Source: Lacticaseibacillus porcinae
GTDB taxonomy: Bacteria > Bacillota > Bacilli > Lactobacillales > Lactobacillaceae
Assembly: GCF_003946305.1 (NCBI RefSeq)
Contig: NZ_RHNS01000002.1
Coordinates: 124,001-188,000 of the forward strand
Direction: 5' to 3'
Length of the DNA stretch: 64,000 nt
Positions within the stretch are counted from its first letter, which is position 1; each line of letters starts with the position of its first letter. This document shows positions 26,845-36,392 of this stretch, in pieces. A model generated the notes under the pieces. It did no database searches. It was not told where the DNA came from and saw nothing but the letters and a program-made list of their open reading frames with translations. Made by a program: the position numbers and the translations under genes.

Positions 26845-29247
26845 ATGGGATTAACGAAGAAACGCTTCATCGCTGATTTTCAAGCTGAAGCTTTACATTT
26901 ATTTGCCGATTCGCTGGACAATCTGTCACCGATGCAACAATATCAAGCACTAGCGTTTTTGGTAAAAGGCTATTACGCCAAAGACTGGGCGCAAACCAAG
27001 GCAGATTACGATCATCATCAGCAAAAGCAGGTGTATTATTTTTCCATTGAGTTTCTCCCTGGACGGCTGTTAGCGTCAAATTTGTTGAACCTTGGGATCA
27101 AAGATACAGTTGAAGCTGGGTTGAAGCAACTGGACATTGATATTCCAGACCTATATGCGCAAGAAGGTGATCCAGGTCTTGGTAACGGCGGCCTCGGGCG
27201 CTTGGCATCAGCGTTTCTCGATAGTATGGCAGCTGACGGGATGGCAGGCAACGGCAACGGGATCCGCTATCAATACGGTTTGTTTAAACAACGGTTTGTC
27301 GATGGCTATCAAGTCGAATTGCCAGATGATTGGCTGCGCGATCCATATGTGTGGGAAACGCGGAAAGAAAATCGGGCGGTGATCGTGCGTTTTGGTGGGT
27401 CAGTGTATTTGACCCCTTGTGATAACGGCGGGTTAGAGCCAGTTTATCAAGATACGGATGATGTGCTGGCAGTCCCTTATGACATTGCAATGGTGGGGCA
27501 CCACAATCAAGTGGTCAACACGATGCGGTTGTGGAGTGCTGAACCTGTCCCTGGCCACACCCACAGCCTGGCGGAAAAAGCTCGCATCAATGCGATCACC
27601 CAAATTTTATATCCAGATGATTCAGATACTGCCGGGCGTGAATTGCGGTTGCGTCAAGAATATTTCTTCACCAGTGCCGGCATTCAAAGCATCATTACCC
27701 ACTTCCGTCGCTTCCATCAAGATCTACATCTTTTACCAAACTTTGTGGCGATCCATATTAACGACACCCATCCAGCAATGGCAGTATTGGAATTGATGCG
27801 GGTGTTGCTTGATGACGGCGGCCTGAGTTGGGAAGAAGCTTGGCAGATCACGGTGCAAACGTTGAGTTACACCAACCACACCTTAATGTCAGAAGCCTTG
27901 GAAACATGGCCGGAAGAAATGTTTGCGCGCCTGATGCCACGGCTTTATCAAATTGCCCAAGAAGTGGATCATCGTTTCCGGGAAACTTATACCCCAAGAT
28001 TTGGCGGTGAATTGATCCAACGCTGTGCCCCGATCGCTGATGGGTATTTGCGGATGGCTTATTTAGCCGTGATCGGTAGTCACGCCGTCAATGGCGTTGC
28101 AAAGATCCATAGTGAATTGTTGAAATCCAGTGTTTTGAAAGACTTATACACGATTTTCCCAGAGCGTTTCAATAACAAAACCAACGGCATCACCCCAAGA
28201 CGTTGGGTGCAAATTGCCAATCCTGAATTATCTGAACTGATCGATTCCGCCATCGATACTGGCTGGCGTAGCGACCCGAGTTTGTTGGTCCCACTGGCAG
28301 CACACTTAAACGATGAGAAATTTCTCCAAGCCTTGCACACTGCTAAAAAGGCCAACAAAGAAAAACTCGCCGCGATCATTTTTGATCAGTTAGGCATTGA
28401 AGTCCCGACAGATGCGATTTTTGATGTGCAGATCAAACGGCTGCATGCCTACAAACGGCAACTGCTGCATGTTTTTGGGATCTTAGAAGCGTACTTAGCG
28501 ATCAAAAACGGAGAAAAGCGGCCAAGTCGCGTCCATGTGTTTGGTGCCAAAGCGGCGCCGAGCTACCGTTATGCCAAGTCAGTGATTCGCTTGATCAATG
28601 CCGTCGCTGACTTAGTGAACAACGACCCTGATTGCAAAGGCAAACTCGCCGTTGCATTCTTACCAAATTATGGGGTATCGCTAGCTGAGCGGATCATTCC
28701 TGCGGCTGATATTTCTGAACAGATCTCAATGGCTGGGACTGAAGCTTCTGGGACGTCAAACATGAAACTGATGGCTAACGGGGCGTTGACCTTAGCGACC
28801 TTAGATGGTGCCAACATTGAAATCAAAGACGCCGCCGGTGAAGACGCAATGGCGATGTTTGGGTTGACCACGCCTGAAGTGGCACAACTCAAAGCCAGTG
28901 GTCAATATTCAGCACGGGCGATTTATGAAGCAGATCCAACGCTTCATCGCATCGTCGACATGTTGACTGATGGCACGATCCCAGATATTGCCACTGAAGG
29001 TCGCGAGATCCAAGACGAGTTATTAGTTTATAACGACACGTATTTAGTTTTAGCAGACTTCCGCAGTTATATTGAAGCGTCGCATAAACTCGACAGCTTG
29101 TGGCAAGACCCAATGGCTTGGGCGCAAGCGGCGTTGAAAAATATTGCTGCCTCTGGTCAATTCTCTGCGGATTACACGGTGGCGCGTTATGGTCGTGAAA
29201 TTTGGGATGTGTTGCCATCGACTCCGGTAGGTCATGGAGGTGAGTAA
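26845..29247 (+). CDS. glgP: Glycogen phosphorylase
   Basis: Releases glucose-1-phosphate from glycogen with PLP and phosphate. 800 aa, GT35 family. Motifs seen: GLGNGGLGRLASAFLDS, HINDTHPAMAVLELMR, the NGITPRRW block and the PLP site EASGTSNMKLMANG with K641. GGAGGG precedes ATG 26845. It stands between glgA and a GH13 amylase, as in the glg operon of Lactobacillus acidophilus. Its stop codon abuts the amylase ATG. Confidence 0.95.
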   Translation: MGLTKKRFIADFQAEALHLFADSLDNLSPMQQYQALAFLVKGYYAKDWAQTKADYDHHQQKQVYYFSIEFLPGRLLASNLLNLGIKDTVEAGLKQLDIDIPDLYAQEGDPGLGNGGLGRLASAFLDSMAADGMAGNGNGIRYQYGLFKQRFVDGYQVELPDDWLRDPYVWETRKENRAVIVRFGGSVYLTPCDNGGLEPVYQDTDDVLAVPYDIAMVGHHNQVVNTMRLWSAEPVPGHTHSLAEKARINAITQILYPDDSDTAGRELRLRQEYFFTSAGIQSIITHFRRFHQDLHLLPNFVAIHINDTHPAMAVLELMRVLLDDGGLSWEEAWQITVQTLSYTNHTLMSEALETWPEEMFARLMPRLYQIAQEVDHRFRETYTPRFGGELIQRCAPIADGYLRMAYLAVIGSHAVNGVAKIHSELLKSSVLKDLYTIFPERFNNKTNGITPRRWVQIANPELSELIDSAIDTGWRSDPSLLVPLAAHLNDEKFLQALHTAKKANKEKLAAIIFDQLGIEVPTDAIFDVQIKRLHAYKRQLLHVFGILEAYLAIKNGEKRPSRVHVFGAKAAPSYRYAKSVIRLINAVADLVNNDPDCKGKLAVAFLPNYGVSLAERIIPAADISEQISMAGTEASGTSNMKLMANGALTLATLDGANIEIKDAAGEDAMAMFGLTTPEVAQLKASGQYSARAIYEADPTLHRIVDMLTDGTIPDIATEGREIQDELLVYNDTYLVLADFRSYIEASHKLDSLWQDPMAWAQAALKNIAASGQFSADYTVARYGREIWDVLPSTPVGHGGE

Positions 29248-31035
29248 ATGCATTATGACTCGTTTGTCGACCGAACGCCTGCTGGGGCGTTGTTGAAAAA
29301 TACACCGGTGACGTTCACGTTGACTGCCCCTGAAGCAAAAGTGGCGACTTTGCTAGTCTCACAAGCTGACGGCGGCATGCAAGCCGTGGTGATGCATCGC
29401 CATGATGGCTGCTGGAGTGCAACCATTATGCCGAATGTCCAAGGCTTGTGGTATTACGCTTTTCGAGTGGAAACGAATACCGGTCAAGTGACTTATGGGA
29501 CTGTCGCTGGTGGCTTTGGCGGCAGTGGGCAAGTGTATCGCGACCCTGATGCGGCACCTTGGTATCAATTGACGGTGGTCGATCGCTTTGAAACGGTGCC
29601 TGACTGGTACAAAAATGCCCAGATCTATCACATTTTTGTCGATCGCTTCAACAATGGTAATGTTGACGGGCACATCAATCACCCCAAACCCAATAGCTTT
29701 TTATATGGGCAATTGTCTGATGATCCCTATTATGTCAAAGATGCCAATGGCGAAGTGGTGCGGTGGGACTTTTACGGTGGGAACTTAGCCGGGATCACTG
29801 CCAAACTCGATTGGTTGCAAAACTTGGGCTTCACAGCACTTTATTTGAGTCCGATTTTTGAAGCGGCCTCCAATCACCGCTATGACACTGCCGATTATTA
29901 CCGCATCGACCCGATGTTAGGGACGCTTGCAGACTTCAAAGCGTTGGTTTCAGGATTACATCGTCGCGGCATGCACTTGATCTTAGATGGTGTGTTTAAT
30001 CACGTCGGCCGCGATTCGCGCTATTTCAACGCTTTGGGACATTATCAAGATCGCGGTGCGGCCCAAGACCCAGCTAGCCCTTATGCGCCTTGGTTTACTT
30101 TCAAACATTGGCCAGATGATTACAAATCTTGGTGGGGTGTCAAAGACTTACCTGCCATTAAAAAAGAATCTACTAGCTTCCATGAGTTTATTGCTGGAGG
30201 TGAGGATTCGGTCATCGGCTATTGGACTGGCTTAGGAGTTGACGGTTGGCGGTTAGATGTGGTGGATGAACTGGCAGACGATTTCTTATTGCAGATCCGG
30301 GCGTTACTTGATCAATATCCTGATCGGGTGTTGATCGGTGAAGTGTGGGAAGATGCGTCCCATAAAATCGCTTATGACAAGCGGCGACCATATTTACAAG
30401 GGCATGAATTGCAAGGTGCGATGAATTATCCGCAGCGCCAGCTCATGTTAGATTACGTCAATGGGGCGATCAGTCCCGGGCGTTTTGCTCGGCAGCTGGA
30501 AACACTCAAAGAAAACTATCCACCGGAAGTATTTGCGTATAACTTCACCAGCATTTCCACCCACGATACCAAGCGGGTGTTAACCGCGTTAGGTGAAAGT
30601 CGCGACAAGCTTGCGCAAATTGTGACGTTATGGGCGAGTTTGCCAGGGAATTTAGTCCAGTTTTATGGTGATGAAGCGGGATTAAATGGTGATGTCGATC
30701 CGTTGAATCGTAAATATTATCCATGGGGTCACCTTGATGATGAAATCTTTGGTTGGTATCAAGCCGCTTGGCAGCAACGCCGTGACCCGTTGTTTTCAGG
30801 AAACGCAGGCTTTGCGGTGATTTATGATGGCGAAGGGTTAGGGATCTTACGCTATCTCGATGATCAAGCGGTGTTAGTCGGCTTTAATGCCACCGATCAC
30901 AATGTGGAACTGGATCCGCAAACTTGTGACTTACATTTGGTCCCAGAAAAGTGGCGGTCAAAAATTGAAAGTCTGACGATCCCAGCACACAGCACTGTCA
31001 CCCAAGCTTTACCTAAAATCACAATTAATAATTGA
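29248..31035 (+). CDS. GH13 alpha-glycosidase (neopullulanase/amylase type)
   Basis: 595-aa cytoplasmic glycoside hydrolase, probably a debranching or maltodextrin-cleaving enzyme. An N-terminal CBM34-like beta domain (about 1-125) precedes the GH13 barrel. Region I is DGVFNHV. Catalytic residues by alignment are D337 (GWRLDVVDEL), E365 (LIGEVWED) and D440 (ISTHDTKR). There is no signal peptide, so it acts on intracellular glycogen. It matches the amy gene that follows glgP in lactobacilli; the usual pgm gene after it is missing here. The exact specificity cannot be read from the sequence. Confidence 0.88.
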   Translation: MHYDSFVDRTPAGALLKNTPVTFTLTAPEAKVATLLVSQADGGMQAVVMHRHDGCWSATIMPNVQGLWYYAFRVETNTGQVTYGTVAGGFGGSGQVYRDPDAAPWYQLTVVDRFETVPDWYKNAQIYHIFVDRFNNGNVDGHINHPKPNSFLYGQLSDDPYYVKDANGEVVRWDFYGGNLAGITAKLDWLQNLGFTALYLSPIFEAASNHRYDTADYYRIDPMLGTLADFKALVSGLHRRGMHLILDGVFNHVGRDSRYFNALGHYQDRGAAQDPASPYAPWFTFKHWPDDYKSWWGVKDLPAIKKESTSFHEFIAGGEDSVIGYWTGLGVDGWRLDVVDELADDFLLQIRALLDQYPDRVLIGEVWEDASHKIAYDKRRPYLQGHELQGAMNYPQRQLMLDYVNGAISPGRFARQLETLKENYPPEVFAYNFTSISTHDTKRVLTALGESRDKLAQIVTLWASLPGNLVQFYGDEAGLNGDVDPLNRKYYPWGHLDDEIFGWYQAAWQQRRDPLFSGNAGFAVIYDGEGLGILRYLDDQAVLVGFNATDHNVELDPQTCDLHLVPEKWRSKIESLTIPAHSTVTQALPKITINN

Positions 31036-31045
31036 TAATTTTGCG

Positions 31046-31096
31046 AGCATTCTCAAAATGACTGAAAAGTCAATGATTTTGAGGATGCTTTTTTTG
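31046..31096 (+). terminator. Terminator of the glycogen operon
   Basis: Long stem AGCATTCTCAAAAT / ATTTTGAGGATGCT around a small inner hairpin, then seven T residues. Confidence 0.9.
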
Positions 31097-31132
31097 TTGA
31101 ATTGGCGCGGGTTTAGCGGTAAAAATTAAGAC

Positions 31133-31161
31133 TTTACAAAGTAACTTCAAAGTAGGATAAT
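31133..31161 (+). promoter_or_regulatory. Promoter of the ABC exporter operon with direct repeats
   Basis: TTTACA at 31133-31138, 17-base spacer, GATAAT at 31156-31161. CAAAGTA occurs twice, 11 bases apart (31137 and 31148), covering the -35 box and spacer, as expected for a regulator binding one helical turn apart. Confidence 0.6.
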
Positions 31162-31167
31162 CCAATT

Positions 31168-31275
31168 TGCTTTGCGTGATCGATATTTCGTTATTTTTAA
31201 CGCAAAGTCCCATTTTGTTGTTGTAAATTGCCAAAGTCGACTGACCCGCGACTTTCAATTGGGAGGAATTATTGA
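31168..31275 (+). promoter_or_regulatory. Structured leader of the ABC exporter operon
   Basis: About 108 bases of untranslated RNA with two perfect stems: CTTTGCGT (31170-31177) with ACGCAAAG (31200-31207), and AAAGTCG (31233-31239) with CGACTTT (31249-31255), the second ending just before the GGGAGG ribosome site. The second hairpin could limit ribosome access. Function is inferred. Confidence 0.35.
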
Positions 31276-33012
31276 ATGATTTTTAAAGCGATCGGCAGAT
31301 ATAAACTGCTGGTAACTGCGGCATTATTGACCATGTTGCTGCAAGTCGGTGCCGCCTTGTGGCAACCTTCTTATATGAAAAGTATTTTGAAAGTGATGGC
31401 AGACATGACGCTGTCCACCAACGGGAAAATTGACAAGATCTCGCAGTACGGCATGGCGTTGATCGTGGTTGCCGTGGTCGGCTTGATCGGCTCAGTGCTG
31501 AACACCTTAACTGCCGCCAAGCTGTCACAAGCCGTTTCAGCTGACTTGCGAGAACAAACTTTCCGAAAGATCCAAACTTTCTCATATGAAGATGTCGAAA
31601 AATTCAAAGCCGACAATCTCGTGGTGCGAATGACCAACGATATCAACCAAATTCAAATGTTATTGATGATGGTGTTTCAAGTGTTGATCCGGGTGCCATT
31701 ATTATTTGTCGGCGCCTTTATCTTAAGTATTATGACCATGCCAAACCTTTGGTGGATCATTGTGGTGATGGTGGTATTGATCGTGATCGTCACCGGCATT
31801 TCCATGGGTCGCATGGGCCCACACTTCGCGGCGTTCCAATCATTGATGGATCGCATCAATGGCATCGCCAAAGATAATTTACGCGGTGCACGAGTCGTGA
31901 AGTCTTTTGTCCAAGAAGCGAACCAAGCCAAAGCCTTCGACCAAGAATCTGATGAATTGCTGGGCCATAACTTGGCCGTTGGGTACACGTTCTCCACGAT
32001 GATCCCAGCGTTTACCATTATTTCTCAGTTAGCAATTTTCGTCGCGATTTTGCTGGTGTCCACTTTCGTCACTCAAAGTGCGACGGTCGCTGCTGATCAA
32101 CTCGGCGGGATCATGTCCTTCATCCAATATATGATGCAGATCATGTTTGCCATTATTATGGGCGGGATGATGTCGATGTTTGCCAGTCGTGGGATGGTGT
32201 CAATGGGTCGGATCTCAGAAATTCTCAAAACCGAAACCTCAATGACTTATACCACTGATGACGTGGTCGACCTTGACGGCAGCGTTGAATTCGATCATGT
32301 CAGCTTCGCATATCCCAACGACGAGCAACCAACGTTAAAAGACATTTCCTTTACGCTTACACCTGGGGAAATGGTCGGTATCGTCGGTGCAACTGGTGCC
32401 GGGAAGTCGACCTTAGCCCAGTTGATCCCGCGGTTGTTTGATCCCACCAAAGGGACAGTTAAAGTTGGCGGCGTTGATCTAAAATCACTTTCTCAACAAA
32501 CGTTAAAAAACACGATTTCCATCGTGTTACAAAAAGCGATTTTATTCTCTGGGACCATTGCTGGGAACTTAAAGCAAGGCAAAGCCGATGCCAGTGCAAC
32601 TGACATGGATCGCGCTGCCAAAATTGCGCAAGCCGCTGAATTTATCGACCGCTTGCCAGAACGTTATGATGCCCCAGTGGAAGAACGCGGCAATAACTTC
32701 TCCGGTGGTCAAAAGCAGCGGATGTCCATCACTCGTGGTGTGATCAAAGCACCGAAGATCTTGATTTTAGATGATTCCACATCAGCTCTTGATGCCCATT
32801 CTGAAAAGCTGGTACAAGAAGCGATGGCCCATGATCTTGATGGCACCACCACGATCATCATCGCCCAAAAGATCTCTAGCGTGGTCCATGCCGATACCAT
32901 TTTAGTCATGGATGAAGGCCATCTAGTCGCGCAAGGCACGCACCAAGAATTGCTGGAAACCAGCGACGTTTATCAACAGATCTATGACACGCAAAAAGCG
33001 AAGGAGGACTAA
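31276..33012 (+). CDS. ABC exporter subunit with degenerate ATP site (LmrC-like)
   Basis: 578-aa half-transporter: six membrane helices (about 15-300), then one nucleotide-binding domain. Walker A is GATGAGKST (371-379, K377) and the signature NFSGGQKQR is intact. Walker B ends LILDDST, with D500 where the catalytic Glu should be, and the H-loop His is replaced by Q531 (IIIAQKIS). This is the pattern of the non-catalytic half of heterodimeric exporters such as LmrCD, BmrCD and TM287/288. GGGAGG precedes ATG 31276. The partner gene follows after six bases. Substrate is probably drugs or lipids, not determined. Confidence 0.9.
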   Translation: MIFKAIGRYKLLVTAALLTMLLQVGAALWQPSYMKSILKVMADMTLSTNGKIDKISQYGMALIVVAVVGLIGSVLNTLTAAKLSQAVSADLREQTFRKIQTFSYEDVEKFKADNLVVRMTNDINQIQMLLMMVFQVLIRVPLLFVGAFILSIMTMPNLWWIIVVMVVLIVIVTGISMGRMGPHFAAFQSLMDRINGIAKDNLRGARVVKSFVQEANQAKAFDQESDELLGHNLAVGYTFSTMIPAFTIISQLAIFVAILLVSTFVTQSATVAADQLGGIMSFIQYMMQIMFAIIMGGMMSMFASRGMVSMGRISEILKTETSMTYTTDDVVDLDGSVEFDHVSFAYPNDEQPTLKDISFTLTPGEMVGIVGATGAGKSTLAQLIPRLFDPTKGTVKVGGVDLKSLSQQTLKNTISIVLQKAILFSGTIAGNLKQGKADASATDMDRAAKIAQAAEFIDRLPERYDAPVEERGNNFSGGQKQRMSITRGVIKAPKILILDDSTSALDAHSEKLVQEAMAHDLDGTTTIIIAQKISSVVHADTILVMDEGHLVAQGTHQELLETSDVYQQIYDTQKAKED

Positions 33013-33018
33013 TTCAAT

Positions 33019-35115
33019 ATGAATGACACCACTCGCGCTTTGAAGTTCTTTTATTTATACTTCAAAAAATACAAATTTCAATTTTTGCTAATCGCGATTT
33101 TTATTATTGCGGCGACCTATCTTCAAGTGGAAGCTCCTGTGATCATGGGGGATGCCATCACGCATCTTTCCACGTTTGTCGGCGACTTCTTCACCCATCA
33201 ACATGCCCCAGACGCGATCAAAGCGTTAAAGAAAATCGCCGCCGGTTCCACGCAAGCCCAAGATGCGTTGAACCAAATTGCCGCTAGCTTATCGAAAGCC
33301 ACAGGCCACACGATCGCCGCTAGTTCGTTGACCGATGCCACGGTACCGAGTCAAGTTTTGGCGAATTTACCGAAAGGTACCACGATCCATGGGTTGCAAC
33401 AACTCGCCGCAATGCCATCTGACTGGCATCATTTGACGAACGGCAATGTGCCAGCAGCAATCACTTCAAGCTTACCTAAAGGCACTACGATCAATAGCTT
33501 GATGAAAGTCGCCACGTCACCAGTCGCTTCCAAAGCTGATTTCTTCGGGTCGATGTGGAAGTTGCTTGCGTTTTACGTGACGACTGGCGTGGCGCAACTG
33601 TTGTACACGATTTTGTTCACCCGGATCGTGGCGCATTCCACCAACCGCATGCGCAAAGGGTTGTTTGGGAAGTTAGAAAAAATGACGATCGCTTACTTCG
33701 ACCGTCATGAAGACGGCGATCTTCTCGCGCGGTTCACCAGTGATTTGGATAACATTCAAAACACCTTGAATCAAGCCGCGGTCAACGTCACCACCAACAT
33801 TGCGCTATTTGTCGGGATCTTGATCATGATCTTCCATGAAAATGTTTCTTTGGCCTGGGTCACCGTATCGACGACACCAGTCGCAGTGCTTTGTGCCATT
33901 GTGATCGTCATTCAAGCTAAGAAATACACCGACAAGCAACAAGCTGAAGTCAGTGTCCTGAATGCTTATATGGATGAAAAGATCTCCGGACAAAAGGCGA
34001 TCATCGTCGAAGGCCAACAACAACCCACCATCGATGGTTTCGTCACCAAAAATCAAGCAGTGCAAAAATCCACTTTCGCTGCGCAAGCTTGGTCAGGAAT
34101 GATTTTCCCATTGATGAACGGCTTTTCATTGTTAACGACAGCATTAGTGATTTTCTTAGGGACGAAAATTGCGTTGAATGATTCCTCGTTATCGACTGCC
34201 GCAGCCTTAGGGCTAGTTGTCACGTTCATTCAATATGCGCAACAATATTACAATCCGATCATGCAGATCTCCAGTTCCTTTGGTCAATTGCAATTGGCCA
34301 TCACTGGAGCGACTCGGTTGAATGTGATGTTTGATGAACCAGAAGAAGTACGGCCTGAACCTGGTAAGCCATTTGAAACTGTCGGCGATGGCATTGAAAT
34401 CGAACATGTTGATTTTGGTTATTTACCAAATACCCCGATTTTAAAAGATGTGTCCATTTCTGTTGCCAAAGGGCAGATGGTCGCTTTAGTCGGGCCAACT
34501 GGTTCCGGTAAAACGACGGTCATGAACTTGATGAATCGTTTCTATGATGTCGACGCCGGTAGCATTAAATACGACGGCATCGATATTCGCGAATTCAATT
34601 TAGATGCCTTACGCGCCAAAGTCGGCATCGTGTTACAAGAATCCGTGTTGTTCTCAGGCACCATTGCGGACAACATTCGCTTTGGGAAACCTGAAGCGTC
34701 AATGGATGAGGTGATCACCGCTGCAAAAACGACACATATTCATGAATTCATCGAAAGCTTGCCTGATGGCTATGACACCCAAGTCGATGAAGCCAATTCA
34801 CCATTTTCTGTCGGGCAAAAACAACAGATCTCAATTGCGCGGACGATTTTAACCGATCCTGAGATCTTGATCTTAGATGAAGCAACGTCAAACGTGGATA
34901 CGGTCACTGAACAACAGATCCAATGGGCAATGGAAGCCGCCATTGCTGGTCGGACCAGCTTTGTGATCGCGCATCGCTTGAAGACGATTTTGAATGCGGA
35001 TAAGATCGTTGTTTTGAAAGATGGTCAAGTGATCGAAGAAGGCACCCATCATGAATTAGTTGAAGCAGGCGGCTTTTACAGCGAACTGTATCATAACCAA
35101 TTCGTGTTTGAATAA
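33019..35115 (+). CDS. ABC exporter subunit, partner (LmrD-like) with outer insertion
   Basis: 698-aa half-transporter. Walker [10 protein letters not shown] (K498), Walker [12 protein letters not shown] with E621, and H652 (VIAHRLKT) are canonical, but the signature reads SVGQK (597-601) instead of SGGQ. Together with the defects in the upstream subunit this makes one degenerate and one working ATP site. About 130 extra residues (about 45-175) lie between helices 1 and 2. They are Ala/Thr/Ser-rich, with two LPKGTTI repeats, and face outside. AAGGAGGA precedes ATG 33019. A terminator follows at 35145. Confidence 0.9.
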   Translation: MNDTTRALKFFYLYFKKYKFQFLLIAIFIIAATYLQVEAPVIMGDAITHLSTFVGDFFTHQHAPDAIKALKKIAAGSTQAQDALNQIAASLSKATGHTIAASSLTDATVPSQVLANLPKGTTIHGLQQLAAMPSDWHHLTNGNVPAAITSSLPKGTTINSLMKVATSPVASKADFFGSMWKLLAFYVTTGVAQLLYTILFTRIVAHSTNRMRKGLFGKLEKMTIAYFDRHEDGDLLARFTSDLDNIQNTLNQAAVNVTTNIALFVGILIMIFHENVSLAWVTVSTTPVAVLCAIVIVIQAKKYTDKQQAEVSVLNAYMDEKISGQKAIIVEGQQQPTIDGFVTKNQAVQKSTFAAQAWSGMIFPLMNGFSLLTTALVIFLGTKIALNDSSLSTAAALGLVVTFIQYAQQYYNPIMQISSSFGQLQLAITGATRLNVMFDEPEEVRPEPGKPFETVGDGIEIEHVDFGYLPNTPILKDVSISVAKGQMVALVGPTGSGKTTVMNLMNRFYDVDAGSIKYDGIDIREFNLDALRAKVGIVLQESVLFSGTIADNIRFGKPEASMDEVITAAKTTHIHEFIESLPDGYDTQVDEANSPFSVGQKQQISIARTILTDPEILILDEATSNVDTVTEQQIQWAMEAAIAGRTSFVIAHRLKTILNADKIVVLKDGQVIEEGTHHELVEAGGFYSELYHNQFVFE

Positions 35116-35144
35116 TCGCATTAAAAGATTACGAGATTTGTTTG

Positions 35145-35186
35145 AAGCTGACCATCCTTGTGAATGCCAGGGTGATCGGCTTTTTG
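35145..35186 (+). terminator. Terminator of the ABC exporter operon
   Basis: AAGCTGACCATCC / GGGTGATCGGCTT imperfect stem followed by TTTTTG. Confidence 0.75.
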
Positions 35187-35268
35187 TTTATCCGTGATCA
35201 GTTGCATTTGTTGACGGCAAGGCGAATGGCTGGTGTACTTAAGAAACTCTCGAAAAGGCGGTGGTGAC

Positions 35269-35517
35269 ATGTTGTCGATCAGTTATTTGGTGCTTACGAT
35301 GTGGTGGTTTCACGATGATCGACTCGATCAATCGGGTCTGATGAACGTGGTGTCGTGGACCTCGTTGTTAGCGGCCAACGGGTGGTATGCTTGGGAATAT
35401 TATCAAAGTGGTCAAGGTGTGTCGACGATTAGTGCCGTCTTCATCTTCGGTGTTGCCAGCTGGAAGCTGTGGGAACTGTGGACGATTGGGCCGGATGATT
35501 GCGATGAAGAAGAATAG
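35269..35517 (+). CDS. Small membrane protein of unknown function, 82 aa
   Basis: Not recognised. From ATG 35269, with AAGGCGG about eight bases upstream, it encodes 82 residues. There are two or three hydrophobic segments (about 5-14, 22-40 and 50-68), many Trp residues (MWWF, WTS, WKLWELW) and an acidic tail DDCDEEE. An upstream in-frame ATG at 35233 is less likely. It is followed by another small membrane protein gene, which may be in the same or a separate transcript. Confidence 0.65.
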   Translation: MLSISYLVLTMWWFHDDRLDQSGLMNVVSWTSLLAANGWYAWEYYQSGQGVSTISAVFIFGVASWKLWELWTIGPDDCDEEE

Positions 35518-35549
35518 TACGATTGCGTCTACCATGGTAGAATAAAACG

Positions 35550-35564
35550 TAGAAAACGTTTACC
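35550..35564. promoter_or_regulatory. cre-like box
   Basis: TAGAAAACGTTTACC matches 13 of 15 positions of the extended cre consensus WTGNAARCGNWWWCA. It lies about 25 bases before the 86-aa membrane protein gene. Suggests catabolite control, but a single box is weak evidence. Confidence 0.4.
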
Positions 35565-35587
35565 ACAGTCGCTTGGAGGACAAGCAC

Positions 35588-35848
35588 ATGCTAATTGTGA
35601 TTTTGATAGTCGGGATCGTCGCCGCGGTATTTATGAACTCTGCGCAGGGCAAAGATCCAGTCAAACAAATACAGGTGAATATCGGATTTTTTATTTTTAG
35701 CATCGTGATTTACGGTTGGTTGTTTTGGACGACGCTTCAAGATGGTCAAAAAGCGATGCCAGTGCTCGCAGTGGTGATCATCATTATGCTGATATGGCGG
35801 CTGATTCAAGGCATTTTAAAATTACGCACACTACGCAGTCCTGAGTGA
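35588..35848 (+). CDS. Small membrane protein of unknown function, 86 aa
   Basis: Not recognised. ATG 35588 has TGGAGGA at a good distance. The 86-aa product has three hydrophobic segments (about 1-17, 30-46 and 55-73), with a polar SAQGKDPVKQ between the first two and a basic end LKLRTLRSPE. The stop codon lies inside the terminator stem at 35837. It lies between the ABC exporter and a MarR regulator, but nothing ties it to either. Confidence 0.65.
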   Translation: MLIVILIVGIVAAVFMNSAQGKDPVKQIQVNIGFFIFSIVIYGWLFWTTLQDGQKAMPVLAVVIIIMLIWRLIQGILKLRTLRSPE

Positions 35849-35861
35849 TCAGGACTTTTTC
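35837..35861 (+). terminator. Terminator overlapping the stop of the 86-aa gene
   Basis: Perfect AGTCCTGA / TCAGGACT stem with a GTGA loop and TTTTTC; the TGA stop is inside it. Confidence 0.85.
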
Positions 35862-35875
35862 TTTGGAAAAATTAT

Positions 35876-35907
35876 ATGTTGCAATTGCAACATTCGACTT
35901 GTATACT
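35876..35907 (+). promoter_or_regulatory. Promoter with 18-bp palindromic operator for the MarR gene
   Basis: ATGTTGCAATTGCAACAT (35876-35893) is a perfect palindrome. It contains the -35 hexamer TTGCAA (35879-35884), which is 17 bases from TATACT (35902-35907). A MarR gene starts at 35930, so autoregulation through this site is likely. Confidence 0.75.
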
Positions 35908-35929
35908 CAATTTTATTGGAGGTGAGCAT

Positions 35930-36379
35930 ATGGACGCCTTACGTTCGATCGGCATTATCGCCCGTGCCTTAGACAGTATTTCAAATATCGAATTTCGCGA
36001 CGTGGACCTCACTCGCGGTCAGTATTTATATTTGGTGCGCATCGTGGAAACTCCAGGGATCATTCAAGAGCAGTTGGTCAACCAATTGAAAGTCGATCGC
36101 GCCACCGTTGCTCGCAGTGTGGCGAAGTTGTGTCAACAAGGCTTCGTTGAAAAACACCCAGATCCACAAAACGCGAAACGTCAACGTCTGTATGCCACTG
36201 AAGCCGGGAAACAAGCTTACGAGCCGATTCGTCGTGAAAATCAATATTCATTAAAAATGGCCACCCAGAACATGTCACCACAACAAATCGCCACTTTAGA
36301 ACAATTGCTCGATCAAATGTGTGACAATGTTGATCACGATTGGCAGTTCGTTAAAAATGGTGGCAAACGTCAATACTAA
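35930..36379 (+). CDS. MarR-family transcriptional regulator
   Basis: 149-aa winged-helix protein. The helix-turn-helix region IQEQLVNQLKVDRATVARSV and wing DPQNAKRQRLYATEAGKQ are typical. GGAGGTGAG is well placed before ATG 35930. An ORF that starts at 35876 begins inside the operator and is not real. The GNAT gene starts 13 bases after its stop, so the two form an operon, probably repressed by the regulator through the palindrome upstream. The ligand is unknown; acetylated small amines are one possibility given the neighbour. Confidence 0.88.
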   Translation: MDALRSIGIIARALDSISNIEFRDVDLTRGQYLYLVRIVETPGIIQEQLVNQLKVDRATVARSVAKLCQQGFVEKHPDPQNAKRQRLYATEAGKQAYEPIRRENQYSLKMATQNMSPQQIATLEQLLDQMCDNVDHDWQFVKNGGKRQY

Positions 36380-36392
36380 GGAAGTTAATCAA

